Shown: positions 1 through 5,445 of the stretch, in pieces
How positions within the stretch are numbered: position 1 is the stretch's first letter
Layout: every line of letters begins with the position of its first letter
Assembly: GCA_002085305.1 (NCBI GenBank)
Contig: NATJ01000039.1
Location: 1 to 8,487 of the forward strand
Length of the DNA stretch: 8,487 nt
Direction: 5' to 3'
Source: Epsilonproteobacteria bacterium 4484_65
GTDB lineage: Bacteria; Campylobacterota; Campylobacteria; Campylobacterales; Sulfurovaceae
Notes under the pieces: model-generated
What the model saw: the letters and a program-made list of their open reading frames with translations, nothing else
Databases searched by the model: none
What the model was told of the DNA's origin: nothing
Made by a program: the position numbers and the translations under genes

Positions 1-1329
1 CTGGAAGACCCCTCTGTTTCAGTACGTGATAAATCGTATGAGTTCAATGAACGTTTTGTTTCAAAGGGGCAGGCAAGATTGCTTAAGGATGGCAAAAAAA
101 TTGATGTTTCCTCTTATGGTCTCTCTTTGGCACAGGAAGCAGATTTTTTAAAGCTCACTTTTGTTTCAGAAGCATCACTGGGCAATGACCGTATAGAAGA
201 CTGGTTTGATGAAGCATTTTTTGAGACAAAATTCTGGTATATCTGGACATCTATGTTTGCTTTCCAGAAATGGAGTTCTCTAGCTGAGATGAGACGTTAT
301 ATGAAACGTTTTATTCATTTGGTAGATGGTCTTTATGAACTGGGTGGCGTGATGCGTACCAAATATAACCAATACGACTCTGTAGTAAGACCTATGAGAA
401 GATACCTTGAAGCCAAAGGGGTAAAGTTTGAAATGGGTCAAGAAGTGGTTGACATTGACTTTGATCTAAGTAAAGAGAAAAAAACAGCCACTGCTTTACA
501 AATGAAAGACGGAAGCACTATTACATTGAGTGAAAATGACTATGTCTTCTTTACCAATGGTTCCATTACCGAAAGTACAGACAATGGAACCTGGGATACG
601 CCTGCAAAACTCAAAGGTATAGCAGAATCCGGATCATGGAAACTGTGGAAGAAGATCGCAGAAAAAGACTCTGCTTTTGGAAATCCAAGTCCTTTCTGTG
701 ATAACATTGATCTGCAAAAATGGTACTCTTTTACAGCAACCATGAAAGACAGTACTTTCCATGATTATATGGAAAACTTCTCCGGCAATGTAGACGGAAC
801 TGGTGGGCTTGTCACCATGACTGACTCCAATTGGCTCATGTCCATCGTCATCGCCCGACAGCCTCATTTTCCAAATCAACCTAAAGATGTAAAGATCTTC
901 TGGGGTTATGGACTCTACCCGGACAAAAAAGGAAATTATGTTAATAAAACCATGGCGGAATGTACAGGTGCAGAGATGCTTGAAGAGTTATATTATCATT
1001 TGTAGATCCAGGACCTGATGAGACCTGTGACAGAAGCCGGGAAAGCAAACTGCATCCCTGTGGCTATGCCTTTTGTAGACTCTCTTTTTATGCCCCGTAC
1101 TATTGGTGACAGACCTGATGTCATACCTGAAGGCGCAACGAACTTTGCTTTTTTAGGTCAATTCTCCGAAGCTCCGAAAGATTGTGTATTTACAGTTGAA
1201 TACTCTGTAAGAACAGCACAAATGGCAGTCTATGGTCTGTTTGATACAGATAAAGAAGTGCATCCAATGTATGATTCTGCACACAATCCAAGATACTTGG
1301 TCGCTGCACTGAAAGCTATTAGTAGATAA
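1..1329 (+). pseudogene. ohyA: Oleate hydratase (MCRA family), 5'-partial, interrupted by in-frame TAG
   Basis: Frame 1 is open from the first base, so the gene begins upstream. In this family, FAD-dependent enzymes add water to the cis-9 double bond of oleate to give 10-hydroxystearate, often at the membrane. The fragment has 442 codons of a protein usually near 550-650 residues. The N-terminal FAD-binding GxGxxG motif and the catalytic Glu loop would lie before the window. Recognisable family blocks are LEDPSVSV at the left edge, KYNQYDS (residues 121-127), LVTMTDSNW (270-278), WGYGLYPDKKGN, MPFVDSLFMPR, GDRPDVIPEG and FAFLGQF. Codon 335 (1003-1005) is TAG. The same frame then continues without a shift through 107 well-conserved codons to a TAA at 1327-1329. 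Reading piecewise gives ORFs ending at 1005 and restarting at ATG 1018, but the second lacks a Shine-Dalgarno sequence. A recent nonsense mutation, a base-call error or stop readthrough are all possible. Family assignment is confident; inactivity is inferred. Confidence 0.88.
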
Positions 1330-1342
1330 TATATCTAACACA

Positions 1343-2221
1343 TTAAAAAACACAGTCGTTATCCGGTATGGTCGAAACGATCGCACCGATTGTAATAGCA
1401 CTTCCCCAGAACCATGGCCAGTATGAACCCCATCCAAAATGAGGATAGTAGTGATGGTGATGATGTCCATGGTGAGGTGGACGGCCATATCCTGGTCTAT
1501 GTCCTGGTGGTCTACCGTGTTCCGGTCTGTCCCCCGGAGGTTTTATGCCCGGTTTGGTCGGTTTTCCCGGTTTGCCGGTATTAGGCTTTTGCGGTTTACC
1601 GGGTCTTCCCGGTCTGCTTGGGATCCTGTCTCCCGGCTTTCCTGCACTTGGCTTTCCTGGTCTGTTTGGCTTGCCTGCACCCGGCTTTCCTGGTCTGTTT
1701 GGTTTACCTGCACCCGGCTTTCCTGGTCTATTTGGCTTTCCTGTCCCGGGTCTGTTTCCAGGTCTTCCTGCAGAAGGTTTACCCGGTTTTTGTACCGGCC
1801 TTGTACTCGGACGCTTAGACGGACGTGTTGAAGGTTTAGTACTTGGCCGTTTTGCCGGTCTTGTGCTTGGTCGCTTTGCCGGCCTTGTACTTGGCCTGCT
1901 GGAAGGCCGCTTCATCGCCGGTCTTTTGGCTTTATGAAAATTCCCTCCCTGATACCTGCTTCGGCTTGGTGCACGCATTCTGCTGCTGCGATTAAAGCTG
2001 CCACGGCTAAAACCGCCTCTGTTAAAACCGCCACGCATTCCTCCACGCATTCCTCCACGCATTCCTCCGCCTCTTCTGGCTTCAGCTGTTTTTAGTATAG
2101 TGAAACTTACATGACTCACTCTATCAAAAGAACCTGTTTCAACGGTAACAGAAGGAGAAAAGAATCCCACAGCAAAAAAAACAACAAGAAACTTAACGCC
2201 AAATATAGTAAATTTTCTCAT
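1343..2221 (-). CDS. Exported low-complexity Pro/Lys/Arg/Gly- and His-rich protein
   Basis: Encodes 292 residues. A basic hydrophobic N-terminus (about 3-24) looks like a signal sequence or anchor. It is followed by AEARRGGG (46-53), the kind of junction where related exported proteins begin their mature part. The body is repetitive: RGGM-type repeats (about 51-65), eight-residue [12 protein letters not shown] repeats (about 107-141) and eleven-residue [11 protein letters not shown] repeats (about 161-193). A His cluster follows (250-257). The C-terminus is aromatic and hydrophobic ([16 protein letters not shown]) and ends at PDNDCVF with the only Cys. The start ATG (2219-2221) has an AAGGAGA ribosome site and overlaps the TGA of the upstream DUF2092 gene as ATGA, so the two are probably translationally coupled. 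Function is unknown; a cationic, possibly metal- or polyanion-binding envelope protein is an inference. The minus strand here has good starts and an export signal, while the plus-strand ORFs across it are shadows. Base composition is visibly more GC-rich than its neighbours because of Pro, Gly and Arg codons. Confidence 0.8.
   Translation of the reverse strand: MRKFTIFGVKFLVVFFAVGFFSPSVTVETGSFDRVSHVSFTILKTAEARRGGGMRGGMRGGMRGGFNRGGFSRGSFNRSSRMRAPSRSRYQGGNFHKAKRPAMKRPSSRPSTRPAKRPSTRPAKRPSTKPSTRPSKRPSTRPVQKPGKPSAGRPGNRPGTGKPNRPGKPGAGKPNRPGKPGAGKPNRPGKPSAGKPGDRIPSRPGRPGKPQKPNTGKPGKPTKPGIKPPGDRPEHGRPPGHRPGYGRPPHHGHHHHHYYPHFGWGSYWPWFWGSAITIGAIVSTIPDNDCVF
1641..1739 (-). repeat. Three tandem 33-bp repeats in the low-complexity gene
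   Basis: Units lie at 1641-1673, 1674-1706 and 1707-1739. On the plus strand each begins CCTGCAC and differs from the next by only a few bases. They encode the eleven-residue [15 protein letters not shown] unit. The unit length is a multiple of three, so gain or loss of a copy would keep the frame. Low drift between units suggests recent duplication or ongoing slippage. Confidence 0.85.
1848..1895 (-). repeat. Two tandem 24-bp repeats encoding [12 protein letters not shown] units
   Basis: Units at 1848-1871 and 1872-1895 differ at four wobble positions and encode the same eight residues. More diverged versions of the unit flank them on both sides (roughly 1800-1847 and 1896-1920). Synonymous divergence with protein identity points to selection on the repeated peptide. 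Confidence 0.75.
2031..2066 (-). repeat. Three perfect tandem 12-bp repeats (GGMR motif)
   Basis: The 12-mer CCACGCATTCCT occurs three times without change at 2031-2042, 2043-2054 and 2055-2066. It encodes repeated Gly-Gly-Met-Arg just after the predicted signal region of the low-complexity protein. Perfect identity suggests a slippage-prone site, and a change in copy number would keep the frame. Confidence 0.85.
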
Positions 2222-2985
2222 ATACTCTTCTCCTTTTTCGCATATGCTTCAATAGCGATCTGTATTGTAGTATCCATTGGCAAGAAAATAAAATGTTCAC
2301 TACTGAATTTAGGATCCGTATTCCAACGGAGCATTGTACCGCTTCGCGGAAGATGACTCTCTGTTTTGTCGATCACGATGAATTTTCGGATCAGAGGCCT
2401 CTTTCCTTTTTCGATCCAAAACTGTATCTCCTCTACGCTACTCTCAAAACCGATATGATGACATTCAATGCCATCCACTTCGGAGATACCAAAATAATAC
2501 CCTTTATTCTTGGGCGGAATACGTTTATAGAGGTCCGAATAGAGAAGGTTGGCTAAGGATGTTTTAATATCGTAGTATTCAAAAAGATCATCAAGAGCTG
2601 TATCTATCTTTTTGGACAATTCAAGTTTTCCGTAGTAGTCAAGATTTTCATCATAGATCGTAAACTGACCGTCATTCAGATAAAAACTTCTGTTCTTAAG
2701 ATCACCGTTCACCTCGATGTACAGTTTTCCGGGACGCTGTAGATCAATATGTACCTGATGGGTGAATGTTGCTATCATCGCTTCTTGGAAATAATCGTCA
2801 TTAGTGGTAATGGCATCAATAGAAAATCTATCCAATGTCTCCAGATAACGATAGGCATCCATGATGATCACTGCCGGAAGAGGATAGAGTGTTTTTGTCT
2901 TTCTTTCTCCATCGGTATCGGAAGACGCAAAAAGCATTACAGCACTTATTTGAAGTAAAAGTAGTATATAAAAGATTCTCTTCAT
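2218..2985 (-). CDS. DUF2092 family periplasmic protein
   Basis: Encodes 255 residues with a typical signal peptide (MKRIFYILLLL..., likely cut near residue 20). The mature part matches my memory of the DUF2092 pattern: an N-terminal helix with YLETLDRFSIDA, a beta-rich core with RPGKLYIEV (84-92), a YLNDGQFTIYD block (102-112), a helix IDTALDDLFEYYDI, then DGIECHHIGF (161-170) followed by IQFWIEKGKRPLIRK. The family is thought to be periplasmic and has no established biochemical role; a resemblance to lipoprotein-carrier folds such as LolA is often suggested. The start ATG has an AAGGAT ribosome site upstream. Its TGA overlaps the ATG of the low-complexity exported protein, so the pair forms one transcription unit and may act together at the envelope. 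Export is well supported; family membership is from motif recognition only. Confidence 0.82.
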   Translation of the reverse strand: MKRIFYILLLLQISAVMLFASSDTDGERKTKTLYPLPAVIIMDAYRYLETLDRFSIDAITTNDDYFQEAMIATFTHQVHIDLQRPGKLYIEVNGDLKNRSFYLNDGQFTIYDENLDYYGKLELSKKIDTALDDLFEYYDIKTSLANLLYSDLYKRIPPKNKGYYFGISEVDGIECHHIGFESSVEEIQFWIEKGKRPLIRKFIVIDKTESHLPRSGTMLRWNTDPKFSSEHFIFLPMDTTIQIAIEAYAKKEKSI

Positions 2986-3018
2986 TCGTATTATCCTTAC
3001 TGTTATTGGATAAATTTT

Positions 3019-3024
3019 ATCATA
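3019..3024 (-). promoter_or_regulatory. Possible -10 element for the DUF2092 operon
   Basis: On the minus strand this reads TATGAT, five of six matches to TATAAT, about 34 bases before the DUF2092 start codon and upstream of its AAGGAT ribosome site. Upstream sequence is A/T-rich with no clear -35 box, which is usual for the housekeeping promoters of Campylobacterota. Only the motif and position support it. Confidence 0.3.
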
Positions 3025-3093
3025 GTCTATCCTAAATATTGCTTTTTTATATGGTTAACGCAACCCTCCGAATAAAACTGATTCAGACTGTAA

Positions 3094-3444
3094 TTATTTT
3101 TTATTTATAAAATAAACCGGGAGAGCAGCAATAAGAAGTATGATCCATTGATACATCGGTATCACTACAAACACCAATGCACTTTGTGCATCCAGATGAA
3201 TATACATCGCATCAATAAGCAGAAAAATACCACCTATCGCCAGGATGGATGAAACTCCCATAACTACAAGTGTTGCTGCATACTGAATGCTTTGTTTTGT
3301 CATGAATACAGCAAACAGATAGGGAGAGATAGCCCAGATAAGAAAGCCAATGGCACCTAGGGCAAAGGTATCCATATTTAAGATACCTACTGCAATGGTC
3401 ACCAGACTTGCAAGTAGGTTAATACCATAAGATATACGTTTAAT
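3094..3444 (-). CDS. Small four-helix membrane protein with probable ATT start
   Basis: From the ATT at 3442-3444 this encodes 116 residues with four hydrophobic segments at about 6-22, 27-48, 55-77 and 88-112, ending in FINKK. Conventional calling would choose GTG at 3400-3402 (102 residues), but that removes half of the first helix and has no ribosome site. The ATT has AAAGGG seven bases upstream, and the peptide IKRISYGINLL looks like a natural N-terminus with Met replaced. The block DAQSALVFVVIPMYQW (85-100) resembles small uncharacterised membrane proteins I have seen but cannot name. The gene starts 27 bases after the lipoprotein stop and lies in the same frame, so the two are probably co-transcribed. 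Function is unknown. ATT is a very rare start codon (E. coli infC is the classic case), so a damaged ATG is also possible. Confidence 0.65.
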   Translation of the reverse strand: MKRISYGINLLASLVTIAVGILNMDTFALGAIGFLIWAISPYLFAVFMTKQSIQYAATLVVMGVSSILAIGGIFLLIDAMYIHLDAQSALVFVVIPMYQWIILLIAALPVYFINKK

Positions 3445-3471
3445 CTGTTTTCCCTTTAAATTTAAAATGAC

Positions 3472-3888
3472 TTATTTAAGATTATTGAGTAACTTAGGAT
3501 CATACTTGATACCTTTGAATGCTTGTTGCTCTAAGTGGTATGTATCCATCTGATTGTTACGTTTTCGTTCTTCAGAAAGAAGTTGCTGCTCTTGGCTCAT
3601 ACGTAACTGTCTATCTAATGCTTCTTGTTCATTTTCACACTGTCTAAATCCATCAGACCATCCTTGTGCATACTTGTTATGCTTGGAAAAACGATTCTCA
3701 TCTTTCTTAAACGATTCAAACATATTTCCACCCGCTTTTTTACCACTGTGACATCCATCATCAAACCCATCAGCATAGGCTAAAGAGTGACCCTCTTGAA
3801 CCATAATCTCTTTTTGAGTTGCACAACCTGAGAAAAGCACCATTCCACAAATAGCAGAAGTAACAAGTAGTAGTTTTGCAGTTTTCAT
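3472..3888 (-). CDS. Small outer- or inner-membrane lipoprotein with repeated GxxDG motif
   Basis: Encodes 138 residues from ATG 3886-3888, which has AAAGGA upstream. An earlier in-frame ATG (3972) was rejected because it would bury the signal peptide. The lipobox LFSGC ends at Cys22, so the mature protein should be lipidated there. Mature residues contain two related motifs, YADGFDDGC (38-46) and YAQGWSDGF (73-81), separated by a charged segment with SFKKDENRFSKHNKY, and Cys46 and Cys84 could pair. The C-terminal third (about 87-125) is rich in Gln, Glu and Arg and probably helical. Similar small lipoproteins with a paired 'YxxGxxDGC ... YxxGWxDGF' pattern occur in other Proteobacteria without a known role. 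The four-helix membrane protein gene follows 27 bases downstream in the same frame. Confidence 0.85.
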   Translation of the reverse strand: MKTAKLLLVTSAICGMVLFSGCATQKEIMVQEGHSLAYADGFDDGCHSGKKAGGNMFESFKKDENRFSKHNKYAQGWSDGFRQCENEQEALDRQLRMSQEQQLLSEERKRNNQMDTYHLEQQAFKGIKYDPKLLNNLK

Positions 3889-3921
3889 ATATATATCCTT
3901 TGTAAATATGTGATATAAACA

Positions 3922-3927
3922 AGTATA
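3922..3927 (-). promoter_or_regulatory. Possible -10 element for the lipoprotein gene
   Basis: Minus-strand TATACT, one mismatch from consensus, preceded directly by TG and placed about 34 bases before the lipoprotein ATG. This would give a leader of roughly 25-30 bases containing the AAAGGA ribosome site. The whole divergent spacer (3889-3974) is strongly A/T-rich, so chance matches are likely. Confidence 0.3.
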
Positions 3928-3974
3928 CATATAATTACCTTTTATATAACTATATTTTTTTACAGTATCCATTA

Positions 3975-4415
3975 ATGAAAATGGTACAATATAAATGTAT
4001 TGTATTAAAAGAATTTTTGGAAAAATTTAATCACTACTTTCTTGATACTGTCAAGAATAGATATGCAGACTTCAAGGGTAGAGCTACACGGAGTGACTAT
4101 TGGTATTTTATTCTTTTCTCTGTGATCATTAGTATCGTACTGACTCTTATCAATACCTATGCGGTTAATCCCTTACTGGGCATGACTCCGGAAGAGGCTG
4201 CACAGGGTGGCATACTTTCTGTAGTTTTTGCTTTGGCTATGCTGCTTCCTCAAATAGGAGTTGGTGCTAGAAGACTGCATGACATAGGAAAAAGCGGGTG
4301 GTAGTATTTGATTATATTGATCCCTATACTAGGTGTACTGGTACTACTCTTTTTCTTCGTGACTGATAGTCAAGCAGGAGGAAATGAGTATGGTCCCAAT
4401 CTTAAGGGAGTGTAA
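3975..4415 (+). pseudogene. DUF805 family inner-membrane protein, interrupted by in-frame TAG
   Basis: The frame encodes 146 codons with a single internal TAG at 4302-4304. Family hallmarks are RYADFKGRATRSDYWYF near the start of the domain, two hydrophobic segments, GARRLHDIGKSGW just before the stop, and after it YLIILIPILGVLVLLFFF with the tail GGNEYGPNLKG ending at TAA 4413-4415. In this family the block normally reads SGWW followed by a hydrophobic segment, so the TAG most simply replaces TGG (Trp) by one G-to-A change. The first piece (109 residues) would lack the last helix and the NxYGPNP-like tail. The start is uncertain: ATG 3975 and ATG 3981 have no Shine-Dalgarno sequence, and TTG 4017 is an alternative. 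DUF805 proteins are small membrane proteins of unknown function. It is transcribed divergently from the lipoprotein and convergently with the pseudouridine synthase gene. Confidence 0.82.
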
Positions 4416-4427
4416 CACTTCCTTTTT
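4404..4427 (+). terminator. Rho-independent terminator at the end of the DUF805 gene
   Basis: AAGGGAGTG (4404-4412) pairs with CACTTCCTT (4416-4424), nine pairs with one G-U wobble, closing a three-base loop that is exactly the TAA stop codon of the DUF805 gene. T residues run from 4423 to 4427. On the minus strand the stem has an A-C mismatch and no following T run, so it is a poorer terminator for the convergent pseudouridine synthase gene. Confidence 0.6.
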
Positions 4428-5165
4428 CTACTTATACTGAGCGATCTCTTTTGGCTCTCTGGCATTAAATTCGTAGTCAAGTATCTTCATCTTTGAAGAG
4501 TGTAGCAATACACGTTTGGCTTGCGTACGGCTACCATACTGTTCATCACCTACTATGGGATGTCCTATGCTTGCAAGGTGTACACGGATCTGGTGTGTTC
4601 TTCCTGTAGTGATCTCTATATGTACTTTAGACTTTTTACCCTGTATCTCTTCAGGTTTTACTATCGTATGTGCTTTTTTACCACGTACCGGGTCTATCAT
4701 AGAGAAAGCTTTACCTTTTTTAACCGTAAATATAGGCTCATCTATCTCTACTTTTTCATAAATCACACCCTCTACCCATGCCACATAATGTTTCTCAACC
4801 TTTCGGTTTTTAAACTCTTTAATAGCACGTTCTATGAACGCTCTGTTTTTACCCAACAACAATACACCGGAGGTATCTCTGTCGAGTCTATGAAGAAGCT
4901 CTGCACCGTCTATGGCATCTTGAATATCATAACTGTCTACTTGGGCAGGCTTATTGATAGCTATGATATCTTCATCTTGGTAGAGTATCTCTATATCTGC
5001 AGGGTACTCTATACGAAAGATAGTTTCTGTGTGTATCTCTGCTCTTGCTATCTTTACTTTTTTATCTTCCACAAAGACAAGTCCTCTGTCTATGAGGTCT
5101 TTTGCTTTATTATTTGATATACCCTGCTGTATTGCCAATACTTTATATGCTTTATCTGTAGCCAT
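4428..5165 (-). CDS. RluA-family pseudouridine synthase
   Basis: Encodes 245 residues and converts specific uridines in rRNA or tRNA to pseudouridine. An N-terminal S4-like RNA-binding segment (roughly residues 6-50) precedes the catalytic domain. The catalytic motif HRLDRDTSG holds the nucleophilic Asp at residue 95, and GRTHQIRVHL (188-197) followed by GHPIVGDEQYG completes the RluA signature. The usual 'KPAGV.VHP' block is altered to KPAQVDSYD. ATG 5163-5165 is preferred over GTG 5169-5171 because GGATAA lies at a workable distance from the ATG but only three bases from the GTG. The gene overlaps the end of the DUF167 gene by 14 bases, so they are probably coupled. It is the counterpart of Cj0708/HP0956 in the conserved Campylobacterota cluster. 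Target position cannot be read from sequence; RluD- and RluC-type assignments are both possible. It ends in TAG, so TAG is a working stop in this genome. Confidence 0.9.
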   Translation of the reverse strand: MATDKAYKVLAIQQGISNNKAKDLIDRGLVFVEDKKVKIARAEIHTETIFRIEYPADIEILYQDEDIIAINKPAQVDSYDIQDAIDGAELLHRLDRDTSGVLLLGKNRAFIERAIKEFKNRKVEKHYVAWVEGVIYEKVEIDEPIFTVKKGKAFSMIDPVRGKKAHTIVKPEEIQGKKSKVHIEITTGRTHQIRVHLASIGHPIVGDEQYGSRTQAKRVLLHSSKMKILDYEFNAREPKEIAQYK

Positions 5166-5445
5166 TTTCACTTATCCATTCATTAAATTTTTCCGTTATA
5201 GGAAATTCTATTATCTTTATCTTGCTTTGTTGACCTGACTTAAAAAGTATATCACTTTTTGAGACTTTAAAACTTTTTGCAAGAAATTTTACTAACTCTT
5301 TATTTGCTGCACCCTCTACTGCCGGTGCTTTGATACGTATCTTTATAGCATCCTCGCCATAGATCTCGCAAAACTCATTTTTACTTGCAGCAGGTTGGGC
5401 TTTGATCCGTATACTTACTTTTTCACCTTCGATATTATAGAACAC
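5152..5445 (-). CDS. DUF167 (YggU-like) small protein
   Basis: Encodes 97 residues, the usual size for DUF167. The family signature is clear at APAVEGAANKELVKFLA (40-56), followed by VSKSDILFKSGQQSKIKII, the expected conserved Ser/Gly/Lys block. The fold is a small alpha/beta domain known from structural genomics, with no established function. The start is GTG 5443-5445, inside the end of waaA (11-base overlap); the ribosome site is weak (GAGAG), which suggests translation depends on ribosomes finishing waaA. Its own end overlaps the pseudouridine synthase start. Placement between waaA and the pseudouridine synthase gene is an addition to the cluster order I remember from Campylobacter and Helicobacter. 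Confidence 0.88.
   Translation of the reverse strand: MFYNIEGEKVSIRIKAQPAASKNEFCEIYGEDAIKIRIKAPAVEGAANKELVKFLAKSFKVSKSDILFKSGQQSKIKIIEFPITEKFNEWISENGYR

Noticed and set aside
1018..1329. Independent 103-codon gene starting at ATG 1018
   Set aside because: It is the same frame and the conserved C-terminal part of the oleate hydratase, with no ribosome site before the ATG.
1323..1337. Hairpin TAGATA-ATA-TATCTA as a terminator for the oleate hydratase gene
   Set aside because: It is a short A/T-only stem (one G-C pair) overlapping the stop codon, and no T run follows on the plus strand.
1641..1739. Possible CRISPR array
   Set aside because: The 33-base units are directly adjacent with no spacers and encode a regular peptide repeat.
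1439..1937. Plus-strand ORFs across the low-complexity gene
   Set aside because: They arise from the repetitive codons of the minus-strand gene, give Pro/Gly/Leu or Arg/Ser/Trp-rich nonsense, and lack ribosome sites. The minus strand has a ribosome site, signal peptide and stop/start overlap with its neighbour.
3889..3972. N-terminal extension of the lipoprotein to ATG 3972
   Set aside because: It would place 28 residues before a complete signal peptide and lipobox, and the inner ATG has an AAAGGA ribosome site.
1003..4430. Genome-wide reassignment of TAG to a sense codon
   Set aside because: The pseudouridine synthase gene ends with TAG at the expected family C-terminus and its frame then runs into unrelated sequence, so TAG works as a stop here.
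4521..5117. A 198-codon plus-strand ORF opposite the pseudouridine synthase gene
   Set aside because: The opposite strand has all catalytic motifs of a known family; the plus-strand product is Tyr/Phe/Cys-rich with no recognisable domain.
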